7,999 bases of DNA, taken from positions 1-7,999 of the forward strand of contig JAEYRQ010000303.1 in NCBI GenBank assembly GCA_023435545.1, written 5' to 3'. The stretch is from Pseudomonadota bacterium (GTDB lineage: Bacteria; Pseudomonadota; Alphaproteobacteria; Rhizobiales; Tepidamorphaceae). Shown in pieces: positions 1 through 6,159 of the stretch. A program made the position numbers and the translations under genes. Under the pieces are notes generated by a model. The model searched no databases, had not been told where the DNA came from, and worked only from the letters and a program-made list of their open reading frames with translations. Numbering within the stretch: position 1 is the stretch's first letter; each line of letters begins with the position of its first letter.

Positions 1-564
1 GGCGCGGAGGAGACGGCGGCGTTTCTCAACCGCCACTTCGGCATCCTCGCGGACTGCATCGCCCGGGAGGGCGGCACGATCGACAAGTATATCGGCGACG
101 CCGTCATGGCGTTCTGGGGCGCGCCCGACCGGATGGAGGATCACGCCGCGCGTGCCGTCGCCGCCGCCCGCGCGGTCGCGGCGGCCATCACCGCCGACAA
201 TGTCCGCCGGGCGCACAAGGGGCTGAAGCCGGTACGCGTGCGGATCGGGCTGCATTCGGGGCCGGCGGTCGTCGGCAATATCGGCGCGCCAGGCCGCGTC
301 AACTACACCATCGTCGGTCCCACGGTGAACGTCGCGCAGCGGCTGGAGTCGCTCGGCCACCAGCTCGCCGCGGGCGAGGACGTCACCATCCTGATGAGTG
401 CGGAGACGGCGCGCCTCGGGGGCGTCGAGGAGGGCGTCGAGCCGATGGGGGCCTTCCATCTCGCCGGCGTGCCGACCGAGGTCGAGGTGATACGGTTGCA
501 CTGCGGGCTCAAGGCCACCTCGCCCGGGCCGGTCCTCGTGTCAGCCGTTTCCGCGCGCGCCTGA
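1..564 (+). CDS. Class III adenylate/guanylate cyclase, C-terminal catalytic part (5' end outside window)
   Basis: This is the last 187 codons of a gene that begins left of the window and ends at TGA 562-564. The protein is the catalytic domain of a class III nucleotide cyclase, which makes cAMP (less often cGMP) from the nucleotide triphosphate. Visible family marks, numbered from base 1, are GGTIDKYIGDAVMAFWG at residues 24-40, with the substrate-contacting Lys29 and metal-binding Asp33, and NYTIVGPTVNVAQRLE, with the transition-state Asn and Arg in NVAQR. The Thr in NYTIVG sits where mammalian cyclases have an adenine-contacting Asp, as is common in bacterial enzymes. The first metal-binding Asp and any N-terminal sensor or membrane domain lie outside the window, so the input signal cannot be read. 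The gene converges on the outer-membrane protein gene with 4 bases between stops. It is not part of the flagellar operon. Family is sure; the exact nucleotide product is inferred. Confidence 0.9.
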   Translation, partial: GAEETAAFLNRHFGILADCIAREGGTIDKYIGDAVMAFWGAPDRMEDHAARAVAAARAVAAAITADNVRRAHKGLKPVRVRIGLHSGPAVVGNIGAPGRVNYTIVGPTVNVAQRLESLGHQLAAGEDVTILMSAETARLGGVEEGVEPMGAFHLAGVPTEVEVIRLHCGLKATSPGPVLVSAVSARA

Positions 565-568
565 GCGG

Positions 569-1372
569 TCAGTCGAACAGATCGAGGTCGATGCGGTAGC
601 TGATGCCGGCGCCGACCATGAACTGGTTGCGGCTGCCGCCGACCTCGACGATCGGGGAATCCCCGGCATCGGAGAGGAGGTAGGTGTAGCTCGCCTTGAA
701 CTGCAGATCGACCTTGTCGGTGAGCGAGTAGGTCGCCTGGCCGGCCAGGCCGACGCTCTTGAAACCGCTGCCGGCATTGTAGACCGGCAGTCCGGACAGG
801 AAGGACTGCACCGGATTGACGGAGAAGTAGGTGTCGAAATACTCGGAATCCGCGAAGGTGATCTCGGGGCCGCCACGCAGTTCAAGCCGGTCGGTCGGGC
901 GCAGGATGCCGTAGGCCACCGCCTCGCCGACGACGCCCTCGTGGCCGCCGAAGCCCTTGCGAACCGCGAGATAGGCACCCCAGTGCTCGAGCTCGTAGGT
1001 TCCCTTCAGGCCGAACTCGAAGGCGGCATCGACATCGCCGAGCCCGATCAGGACCGGGTCGTCGAACTGATCGCGCTTGGAGACGAAGTTGAAGGATGGC
1101 CCGATCGAGAATCCGCGCTTCTGGCCGCCGAACTCGCCGATCCCCGGCAGCCGGAGATATTCGAGCGAAATGATCGGCCAGGGAACCACGTTGTAGCTGT
1201 CGGACCCTTCCCACTCCGGCTGCACGACGCCGCCGATGCCGAGCCGCAGCGACAGGTCGGTGCCGGGGGCGGGACCGGAAGCGGAAGCGGGGGGAGAGAT
1301 GTCCTGGGCGAGAGCCGGAGCCATCATCGTGGCACCGGCAACAGCCGCGAACACAGCGATACGCGTGATCAT
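569..1372 (-). CDS. MipA/OmpV family outer membrane protein
   Basis: This gene encodes a 267-residue protein with a clear signal peptide: MITRIAVF, a hydrophobic alanine-rich core, and a likely cleavage site after ALA at residues 20-22. The mature part has the pattern of an outer-membrane beta-barrel: alternating polar and hydrophobic residues, many Gly and aromatic residues, and repeated FGL/YEL/SYTYLL-like strands. The stretch GIGGVVQPEWEGSDSY followed by VVPWPIISLEY is typical of the MipA/OmpV family. Members include E. coli MipA, described as a scaffold between the MltA lytic transglycosylase and PBP1B, and Vibrio OmpV; most members have no known role. Length is usual for the family. The chain ends in DLDLFD, so the last residue is Asp rather than the aromatic that often closes barrel proteins. 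The start ATG has AGGG 4 bases upstream. It lies 114 bases downstream of flhA on the same strand, with a hairpin between, so it is probably transcribed separately. Family call fairly sure; function unknown. Confidence 0.82.
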   Translation of the reverse strand: MITRIAVFAAVAGATMMAPALAQDISPPASASGPAPGTDLSLRLGIGGVVQPEWEGSDSYNVVPWPIISLEYLRLPGIGEFGGQKRGFSIGPSFNFVSKRDQFDDPVLIGLGDVDAAFEFGLKGTYELEHWGAYLAVRKGFGGHEGVVGEAVAYGILRPTDRLELRGGPEITFADSEYFDTYFSVNPVQSFLSGLPVYNAGSGFKSVGLAGQATYSLTDKVDLQFKASYTYLLSDAGDSPIVEVGGSRNQFMVGAGISYRIDLDLFD

Positions 1373-1447
1373 TAAGCCCTAGTGTCCCTGAATTTCCCCG
1401 TCCGGCGGAGAATAATCCGCATTCTACGTGTCAGGCATTACGAAATC

Positions 1448-1481
1448 CGGGCACCGGCGGATTGCCGGCACACTGTGCCCG
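1448..1481 (-). terminator. GC-rich hairpin just downstream of flhA, possible terminator
   Basis: On the minus strand, 5 bases after the flhA stop (TAG, 1489-1487), the RNA could form a 7-bp outer stem: CGGGCAC (1481-1475) with GTGCCCG (1454-1448). Inside it is a 4-bp stem (1467-1464 with 1458-1455). Within the same stretch a 6+6 inverted repeat, GGCACA-G-TGTGCC on the minus strand (1479-1467), offers an alternative fold. The base run after the hairpin is GATTTCG, not a real U tract, so it is at best a weak intrinsic terminator. It could instead be a 3'-end-stabilising stem or a Rho-assisted site. Its place between flhA and the unrelated MipA-like gene is what suggests termination. Confidence 0.4.
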
Positions 1482-1486
1482 AACGG

Positions 1487-3616
1487 CTACACGGCGCCGA
1501 TCGTCTTCAGTTTCGCGCGCGGATGCACCTCGTTCTGCGACATGACGGTGGTCTGGGCGCGGAAACGCTCGACGATCGAGCGGACATATGGGCGCGAGCC
1601 AGGGCTGGTCAGCAGGATCGGGATCTCGCCCTTGCGCGCGGCCTCCTCGAAGCGGTCGCGCACGGCGGCGATGAAGGACTGCAGCCTTGAGGGCGCCATG
1701 CCGAGCTGTTTGTCCTCGCCGTCGCCGTGCAGGGATTCCAGGAAGGCCCGCTCCCATTCCGGGGAGAGCGCGATGATCGGCACGTAGCCGCCGGGCGCCT
1801 GATGCTGTGCGCAGAGCTGGCGCGCGAGCCGCGAGCGGACATGCTCGGTGATCAGGCGCGTGCTGCGCAGAGTGCCCGCGACCTCGGCGATCCCCTCCAA
1901 GATCGTCGGCAGGTCGCGGATCGACACCCGCTCCTCAAGGAGGGTCTGGAGCACGCGCTGGATGCCGGTGACGGTGATCTGCGAGGGAACGATGTCGTCG
2001 ACAAGCTTCTGCTGCTCCTTCGGCAGGTCCTTCAGGAGCTTGGAGACCTCGGCGTAGGACAGGAGCTCCGACATGTTGCCGCGCACCAGCTCCGTGAGAT
2101 GCGTGGAGACCACGGTTGCGGGATCGACGACCGTGTAGCCCTTGAGTTCCGCCTCGCCGCGCCGCGCCTGGTCGATCCAGGTCGCCGGCAGGCCGAATGT
2201 CGGCTCGGTCGTATGGATCCCGGGGAGCTGAACCTGGCTGCCTTCGGGATCCATCACCATGAACTGCCCCGGATAGACGGTGCCTCTGCCGGCCTCCACT
2301 TCCTTGATCTTGACGATGTAGGCGTTCGGCTCGAGATGCATATTGTCGAGCAGGCGCACCGGCGGCATCACGAAGCCCATGTCGGTGGCGAGCTGGCGGC
2401 GCAGGGCCTTGATCTGGCCGGTCAGCCGGTCTTCGCCATCGGTGCCGTTGATCAGCGGCAGGAGCGCGTAGCCGATCTCGATCTTGACATCGTCGATGGC
2501 GAGTGCGCTGGAAATCGGCTCCTCGGCAGCCGCCGCCTTGCCGCCCTCGGCTGCCGGCCGGGCAGCATCGGCTTCGGCGTCGGCCTCGCGCCGTTTCTTT
2601 CGGGTGACATGCCAGGCGAGAAAGCCGGTGCCGCCAGCGAGCGCCAGGAAGGGCAGCATCGGCATACCCGGCAGCAGCGCCATCACCACCATGACGAAGG
2701 ACGACATGCCGAGCGCCTTGGGGTAGCCGGAGAGCTGCTCCATGAGCGCCTTGTCGGCGGAGCCGGTGACGCCGGCCTTGGACACCAGCAGGCCGGCGGC
2801 AGTGGAGACGATCAGCGCCGGAATCTGCGAGACGAGGCCATCGCCCACCGTCAGCAGCGTATAGGTGGTCGCCGCCTCGGCCATGCCGAGCCCGTTTTGG
2901 GCGACGCCGACGATCATGCCGGCGATGACGTTGATGAAGGTGATCAGCAGGCCCGCGATCGCATCGCCGCGCACGAACTTCGAGGCGCCGTCCATGGCGC
3001 CGAAGAAGGTCGACTCGTCCTCGAGCTTCTTGCGGCGGGTCCTTGCCTCGTTCTCGTCGATGAGCCCGGCCGACAGGTCGGCGTCGATCGCCATCTGCTT
3101 GCCCGGCATCGCATCGAGGGTGAAGCGCGCGGCGACCTCGGCGATGCGGCCGGAACCCTTGGTGATCACAACGAAGTTCACGATCACCAGGATGGCGAAG
3201 ACGATGATGCCGATCACGAAGTTGCCGCGCATCACGAAGTTGCCGAAGGCCTCGATCACGTGGCCAGCGGCATCCGTCCCCTCGTGGCCCCTGGCCAGGA
3301 TCAGTCGCGTCGAGGCGAGGTTCAGCGCCAGCCGCAGCATCGTGGCGATCAGCAGCACCGTCGGGAACGAGGAGAACTCGAGCGGCACGTGGATGAACAG
3401 CGCCGTCATCAGGATCAGGACCGAGAACGTGATCGAGATCGCCAGCGCGACGTCTAGCATCAGCGGCGGCATCGGCAGGATCAGCACGACCAGGATCGCG
3501 ATGACGCCGAAGGCGAGCGCCAGGTCGCCACGTTTCAGCGCGTCGACCACCGCCGAAATCGACGGAAGGCCTAGCACACGGCGCGGCGTATCCACGCCGG
3601 CGGTGGTGTCGGTCAT
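1487..3616 (-). CDS. flhA: Flagellar type III export gate protein FlhA
   Basis: This 709-residue protein is FlhA, the large inner-membrane component of the flagellar type III export gate, which couples proton-motive force to export and docks chaperone-substrate complexes. The N-terminal part has about eight hydrophobic segments (roughly residues 32-50, 53-76, 84-107, 131-152, 217-240, 252-277, 300-317 and 319-337). The conserved FHIPEP-family features are RLALNLASTRLIL (95-107) and the cytoplasmic loop ITKGSGRIAEVAARF to MPGKQMAIDADLSAGLI (151-186). AMDGASKFVRGD (207-218) follows, with Asp209 apparently matching the essential Asp208 of Salmonella. A charged, alanine-rich linker (338-370) leads to the cytosolic C-terminal domain (about 375-695). 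Length is normal. The ATG is preceded by a strong ribosome site, AGGGGGG (3626-3620). flhA lies 113 bases after flbD with apparent control sites between, so it probably has its own promoter. The family's usual export-gate neighbours fliR and flhB are not downstream here. Identification is secure. Confidence 0.98.
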   Translation of the reverse strand: MTDTTAGVDTPRRVLGLPSISAVVDALKRGDLALAFGVIAILVVLILPMPPLMLDVALAISITFSVLILMTALFIHVPLEFSSFPTVLLIATMLRLALNLASTRLILARGHEGTDAAGHVIEAFGNFVMRGNFVIGIIVFAILVIVNFVVITKGSGRIAEVAARFTLDAMPGKQMAIDADLSAGLIDENEARTRRKKLEDESTFFGAMDGASKFVRGDAIAGLLITFINVIAGMIVGVAQNGLGMAEAATTYTLLTVGDGLVSQIPALIVSTAAGLLVSKAGVTGSADKALMEQLSGYPKALGMSSFVMVVMALLPGMPMLPFLALAGGTGFLAWHVTRKKRREADAEADAARPAAEGGKAAAAEEPISSALAIDDVKIEIGYALLPLINGTDGEDRLTGQIKALRRQLATDMGFVMPPVRLLDNMHLEPNAYIVKIKEVEAGRGTVYPGQFMVMDPEGSQVQLPGIHTTEPTFGLPATWIDQARRGEAELKGYTVVDPATVVSTHLTELVRGNMSELLSYAEVSKLLKDLPKEQQKLVDDIVPSQITVTGIQRVLQTLLEERVSIRDLPTILEGIAEVAGTLRSTRLITEHVRSRLARQLCAQHQAPGGYVPIIALSPEWERAFLESLHGDGEDKQLGMAPSRLQSFIAAVRDRFEEAARKGEIPILLTSPGSRPYVRSIVERFRAQTTVMSQNEVHPRAKLKTIGAV

Positions 3617-3642
3617 ATGCCCCCCTGCGGGCAGTCATTCAC

Positions 3643-3661
3643 CCCGGCAAAATTTGCCGGG
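3643..3661. promoter_or_regulatory. Perfect 19-base palindrome, ftr-like FlbD-binding site upstream of flhA
   Basis: The sequence CCCGGCAAAATTTGCCGGG is two perfect 9-base arms around one central base, 27 bases upstream of the flhA ATG. Its core, CGGC-N7-GCCG with an A-rich centre, agrees with the Caulobacter ftr element bound by FlbD, which I recall as roughly CC-CGGC--AAA--GC-G. FlbD is encoded immediately upstream. Read on the minus strand it lies 6 bases past the CtrA box, where the -10 region of a CtrA-dependent promoter would fall. Binding here could therefore block transcription, as reported for ftr4 at the Caulobacter fliF promoter. The same dyad could fold as an RNA hairpin, but it has no U tract and sits before, not after, a gene. 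The palindrome is certain; FlbD binding is inferred. Confidence 0.65.
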
Positions 3662-3667
3662 CTTATG

Positions 3668-3684
3668 GTTAGCGAGTGGTTAAC
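3668..3684 (-). promoter_or_regulatory. CtrA-box-like site upstream of flhA
   Basis: On the minus strand the site reads GTTAACCACTCGCTAAC, that is TTAA-N7-CTAAC, one base from the CtrA consensus TTAA-N7-TTAAC. Viewed as direct repeats, TTAACCA (3683-3677) and CTAACCA (3672-3666) recur 11 bases apart, about one helical turn. It stands about 50 bases upstream of the flhA start in a window where TTAA is otherwise very rare. In Caulobacter, class II flagellar promoters have a CtrA box overlapping the -35 region, which fits this distance. It is flanked by two ftr-like dyads. The match is visible; CtrA control is inferred. Confidence 0.6.
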
Positions 3685-3698
3685 GGCGACTGTTGCCG
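3684..3698. promoter_or_regulatory. Second ftr-like dyad (CGGC-N7-GCCG) upstream of flhA
   Basis: The sequence CGGCGACTGTTGCCG has the same CGGC-N7-GCCG geometry as the 19-base palindrome, but without its A/T-only centre. The two centres (3691 and 3652) are 39 bases apart. This site shares one base with the CtrA box. FlbD sites often occur in pairs, so this may be a weaker second half of a paired site. On its own, a 4+4 inverted repeat in GC-rich DNA is modest evidence; the shared spacing and position raise it. Confidence 0.4.
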
Positions 3699-3706
3699 AT
3701 TATCTC

Positions 3707-3724
3707 TGTTGCGCCAGCGCAACA
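3707..3724 (-). terminator. Perfect 8-bp inverted repeat right after flbD, likely end of the fliF-flbD transcript
   Basis: On the minus strand, 5 bases after the flbD stop, the sequence is TGTTGCGC-TG-GCGCAACA: two perfect 8-base arms with a 2-base centre. As RNA it can form at least a 6-bp GC-rich stem with a four-base loop (CUGG). The following bases (GAGATAATC) hold no U tract, so it is not a textbook intrinsic terminator. It may act with Rho or protect the 3' end. Placement between the flbD stop and the putative flhA promoter supports an operon boundary. A protein-binding site is an alternative reading. Confidence 0.45.
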
Positions 3725-3729
3725 CACCT

Positions 3730-5106
3730 TCAGCGCATCGCCAGCCGCGTCTCGCCCGGCGCGGGGATCGGGAAGCCCTCGTCCGAATACAGGTGCAGCT
3801 TGTTCCGCAGTGTCCGGATCGAGATGCCGAGGATGTTGGCGGCGTGGGTCCGGTTGCCGAGGCAATGGTCGAGGGTATCGAGGATCAGGTCGCGTTCGAC
3901 TTCGGCGACGGTGCGGCCGACGAGGTCGCGCGTGACCGCTTCGGCGGCACGTGCCGCGTGCGCGGCCGGACCGTTGTCCGGCAGGCCGATCATCGCGTCG
4001 AGCCGCGAACCGTCGGGCAGCCTCAGCGCGTCGACGCCGATGTCCAGGCCCGTGGACAGCAGCACTGCCCGGTGGATGGTATTCTCCAGCTCGCGGACGT
4101 TGCCTGGCCAGCGGCCGAGCGCAAGCTGGCGGCGCGCCTCCTCGGCGAGCGGCCTTGGCGGAAGACTGTTGGCTTCAGCGTAGCGGCGGGCGAAATGCTC
4201 AGCGAGCGCCAGAATGTCAGCCGGGCGCGCGCGCAACGGCGGGATCTTCAGGTTGACGACGTTGAGCCGGTAGAGCAGGTCCTCGCGGAAGGCTCCCTGG
4301 CGGACGGCCTCCGACAGGTCGCGGTTGGACGTGGCGATGATGCGGATGTTGACCGGGACCGGTCGCCCGCCGCCGACCCGGTCGATGATCCGTTCCTGGA
4401 TGGCGCGCAAGAGTTTCGCCTGCAGGCGAACATCCATCTCGCTGATCTCGTCGAGCAGCAGAGTGCCGCCGTCGGCCTCCTCGAACTTGCCGATGCGGCG
4501 CGCAACCGCACCGGTGAAGGCGCCCTTCTCGTGACCGAACAGTTCGGATTCGAGGAGCGACTCGGGGATTGCAGCGCAGTTGATCGAGATGAACGGCTTG
4601 TCGGAGCGCTTCGACTTGCGATGGACATGCTGGGCCAGCACCTCCTTGCCGGTGCCGGATTCGACGGTGATCAGCACACTCGCGTCGGAGGGCGCGATCT
4701 GTTCGGCGAGCTTGACCACGGCGGCCATCGCATCGTCGCGGTAGACCAAGGCCTTGGAATCGTCGGCGACTGCGGCGAGGACGGCCGCGATCAGCTCCGG
4801 GTCGGGGGGCAAGGGAATGTATTCCTTGGCTCCCGCCCGGATGGCAGCCACCGCCGCGCGTGCGTCATTGTCGGTACCGCAGGCGACGATCGGAACGCAG
4901 ATGCGCTCGTGCTCGAGCTGCTGGACGAGCTGCGCGATGTCGATGGACACCTCGACCATCAACAGGTCCGCGCCGCGCCCGGCGCGCAGCGCCCGCATCG
5001 CCTCCTCGATGGTGTTCGCCTGCAGGACCTTGGCGCCGCGATCCATCGCCATGCGGCTGGCCGTCGTGAGCTGGCCCCTGAGCGAGCCGATGATCATCAG
5101 CCTCAT
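3730..5106 (-). CDS. flbD: Sigma-54-dependent flagellar transcriptional regulator FlbD
   Basis: This 458-residue protein is FlbD, the NtrC-type regulator that activates late flagellar genes with sigma-54 and, in Caulobacter, represses the fliF operon through ftr sites. Residues 1-120 are a degenerate receiver: the usual N-terminal acidic pair is absent, the phospho-acceptor position is Glu52 (LLMVEV), and the usual Lys near the end is lacking (YIPLPP). Residues about 125-350 are the AAA+ domain: Walker A VESGTGKE (148-155), sigma-54 contact loop GAFTGA (195-200), Walker B GGTLLLDE (213-220), the FREDLLYRLNV arginine region (273-283) and sensor II WPGNVREL (333-340). A Fis-type helix-turn-helix ends near NRTHAANILGISIRTLRNKL (418-437). 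The first Walker A glycine is Val148 (codon GTC at 4665-4663), which is unusual. A ribosome site, AAAGGA (5120-5115), precedes the ATG; fliN ends 33 bases upstream. Its usual partner FliX is not in the window. Identity is secure; full ATPase activity is in doubt. Confidence 0.95.
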   Translation of the reverse strand: MRLMIIGSLRGQLTTASRMAMDRGAKVLQANTIEEAMRALRAGRGADLLMVEVSIDIAQLVQQLEHERICVPIVACGTDNDARAAVAAIRAGAKEYIPLPPDPELIAAVLAAVADDSKALVYRDDAMAAVVKLAEQIAPSDASVLITVESGTGKEVLAQHVHRKSKRSDKPFISINCAAIPESLLESELFGHEKGAFTGAVARRIGKFEEADGGTLLLDEISEMDVRLQAKLLRAIQERIIDRVGGGRPVPVNIRIIATSNRDLSEAVRQGAFREDLLYRLNVVNLKIPPLRARPADILALAEHFARRYAEANSLPPRPLAEEARRQLALGRWPGNVRELENTIHRAVLLSTGLDIGVDALRLPDGSRLDAMIGLPDNGPAAHAARAAEAVTRDLVGRTVAEVERDLILDTLDHCLGNRTHAANILGISIRTLRNKLHLYSDEGFPIPAPGETRLAMR

Positions 5107-5139
5107 CGTATCCGTCCTTTCACGCGCCTACGCCCGCCC

Positions 5140-5487
5140 TCAGCCCCGGTCATGCTTGATAATTTCTGTCATGGTCACGCCGAGCCGCTCGTCGACCAGC
5201 ACCACCTCGCCGCGGGCGACGAGGCGGTCGTTGACATAGATGTCGATCGCCTCGCCGACCTTCCGGTCGAGCTCGACAACGGCTCCGGACTTGAGCTTGA
5301 GCAGCTCAGAGACCTCCAACCGCGATCGACCGAGGACCGCCGACACCTTCACGGGGACGTCGAACACCGCCTCGAGATCGGCCGCCGAATGCTGGGTGGA
5401 TTCCTCGGCCGGCAGGTCACCGTCCTGCTCAGGCGGGAGATCGCCGGCATCGATGTCGTCGAACGGGCTGTCGGTTTCGTCGCTCAT
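5140..5487 (-). CDS. fliN: Flagellar motor switch protein FliN
   Basis: This 115-residue protein is FliN, which forms the lower part of the cytoplasmic C ring and takes part in direction switching and in docking FliH for export. Residues 1-37 are an acidic, disordered-looking tail (MSDETDSPFDDIDAGDLPPE). Residues 38-112 are the SpoA (FliN C-terminal) domain: VFDVPVKVSAVLGRSRLEVSE, then LKLKSGAVVELDRKVGE and IDIYVNDRLVARGEVVLVDE, ending with RLGVTMTEII. These are the standard conserved blocks. Length fits a short alphaproteobacterial FliN. The ATG overlaps the fliH stop in an ATGA, with AAGGA 9 bases upstream inside fliH, so translation is probably coupled. FliM, the usual partner, is not in the window. 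Identification is secure. Confidence 0.96.
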   Translation of the reverse strand: MSDETDSPFDDIDAGDLPPEQDGDLPAEESTQHSAADLEAVFDVPVKVSAVLGRSRLEVSELLKLKSGAVVELDRKVGEAIDIYVNDRLVARGEVVLVDERLGVTMTEIIKHDRG

Positions 5488-6146
5488 CGGCTTTCATCCT
5501 TGTCGCGGGCGGCACTTTGGGCGAGGTAGCTCGCCGCTGCCTCCTCGATGGCTCGTGCGATGGCGACGCTGTCGCGGACGACGCCGCCGTCGGCCCAGTC
5601 CATCCGGCCGTCTCCCTCGCCGATCTCCGGGTCGGCGAGCACAACAATCCGGCCTTCGAAGCCGGTCTGGGCGGCGATTGCACCGATCCGCTGCCGCAGC
5701 TCGTCGGCGATTGCATCACTGACGCGCACAACGACGTGTGGCACGTCTCGGAGGTCGGTGAGGCTGTCGCGAAGCATCCTTTCCACCTCGGCGTGTGGCA
5801 TCGCAGCGACGAGTGTGCGGGCGAGGCGCCGGGCGGCGGTGAGCGCCAGCTCGACGGCTGCCGTCTCGATGCGTTCACGCTCGGCGCCAGCAGCGGTCGC
5901 CAATTGGCCAATTCCCGTCACGAGCTTTTCCGCAGCCTGCGCGGTGCGGGCGGCAATGGCCTCGCTGGCGGCCCGCCGCCCCTCGGCGAGCCCCGCCGCG
6001 TGGCCTTCGGCGCGAGCCCGCTCGACCGCGGCATCGAGCATGGCCTGGTCGATCGCCGGAGCAGCCGGACGCGTCGGCTCGACGTCCAATGCGAAGATCT
6101 CGTCGAAGAGGTAGGGGGCGGGCTTGAGGGCCATCTCGCGCTGCAT
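5484..6146 (-). CDS. fliH: FliH-like flagellar export ATPase regulator (FlbE-type)
   Basis: This 220-residue protein fits FliH, the stator-like partner that binds the export ATPase FliI and anchors it to the C ring through FliN. In Caulobacter the gene at this operon position is called flbE. The N-terminus has a short conserved-looking PYLFDEIFALD motif. It is followed by an alanine- and glutamate-rich helix (about 35-95, including ARAEGHAAGLAEGRRAA), which has the small-residue spacing typical of FliH helices and probably forms a coiled coil. The C-terminal part (about 100-210) has the FliH/V-ATPase-E-like fold pattern, with RMLRDSLTDLRDVPHVVVRVS and GRIVVLADPEIGEGDGRMDWADGGVVRD. The latter block is well conserved in FliH (DPxIxxGDCRIEWxxGG type). 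The start at 6146 is 13 bases after the fliG stop; an in-frame ATG at 6134 (MALKP) is possible. The stop overlaps fliN by 4 bases. The sequence is more divergent than its neighbours, but context supports the call. Confidence 0.88.
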   Translation of the reverse strand: MQREMALKPAPYLFDEIFALDVEPTRPAAPAIDQAMLDAAVERARAEGHAAGLAEGRRAASEAIAARTAQAAEKLVTGIGQLATAAGAERERIETAAVELALTAARRLARTLVAAMPHAEVERMLRDSLTDLRDVPHVVVRVSDAIADELRQRIGAIAAQTGFEGRIVVLADPEIGEGDGRMDWADGGVVRDSVAIARAIEEAAASYLAQSAARDKDESR

Positions 6147-6159
6147 CTTGCCGGTTGCC

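Noticed and set aside
301..345. Cyclase motif NYTIVGPTVNVAQRLE has Thr where mammalian adenylate cyclases have an adenine-contacting Asp.
   Set aside because: Thr is usual at this position in bacterial class III cyclases, so it is not evidence of altered substrate.
1373..1447. A TAGAAT hexamer and a CTGACA hexamer on the minus strand upstream of the MipA-like gene, as a sigma-70 promoter.
   Set aside because: The two are not at a workable spacing in the right order, and TAGAAT has no reasonable -35 partner 16-18 bases upstream. A promoter may exist but I cannot place it.
1727..3457. Long plus-strand open frame (576 codons) antisense to flhA, and a 567-codon shifted minus-strand frame over 1935-3638.
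   Set aside because: Both are composition artefacts over flhA. Their translations are rich in Arg, His, Asp and Gly, with no domain pattern, while flhA itself is unmistakable.
3629..3645. A GG-N10-GC arrangement on the minus strand upstream of flhA (GG 3644-3643, GC 3632-3631), a possible sigma-54 promoter.
   Set aside because: Only the minimal GG/GC and one T match the consensus. The predicted start near 3619 would fall downstream of the strong ribosome site at 3626-3620 and leave almost no leader.
3676..5529. A 617-codon plus-strand open frame antisense to flbD and fliN.
   Set aside because: It mirrors real genes with strong family motifs on the other strand. Its translation is Asp/Arg/Gly/His-rich low-quality protein with no recognisable motif, as expected from antisense frames in GC-rich DNA.
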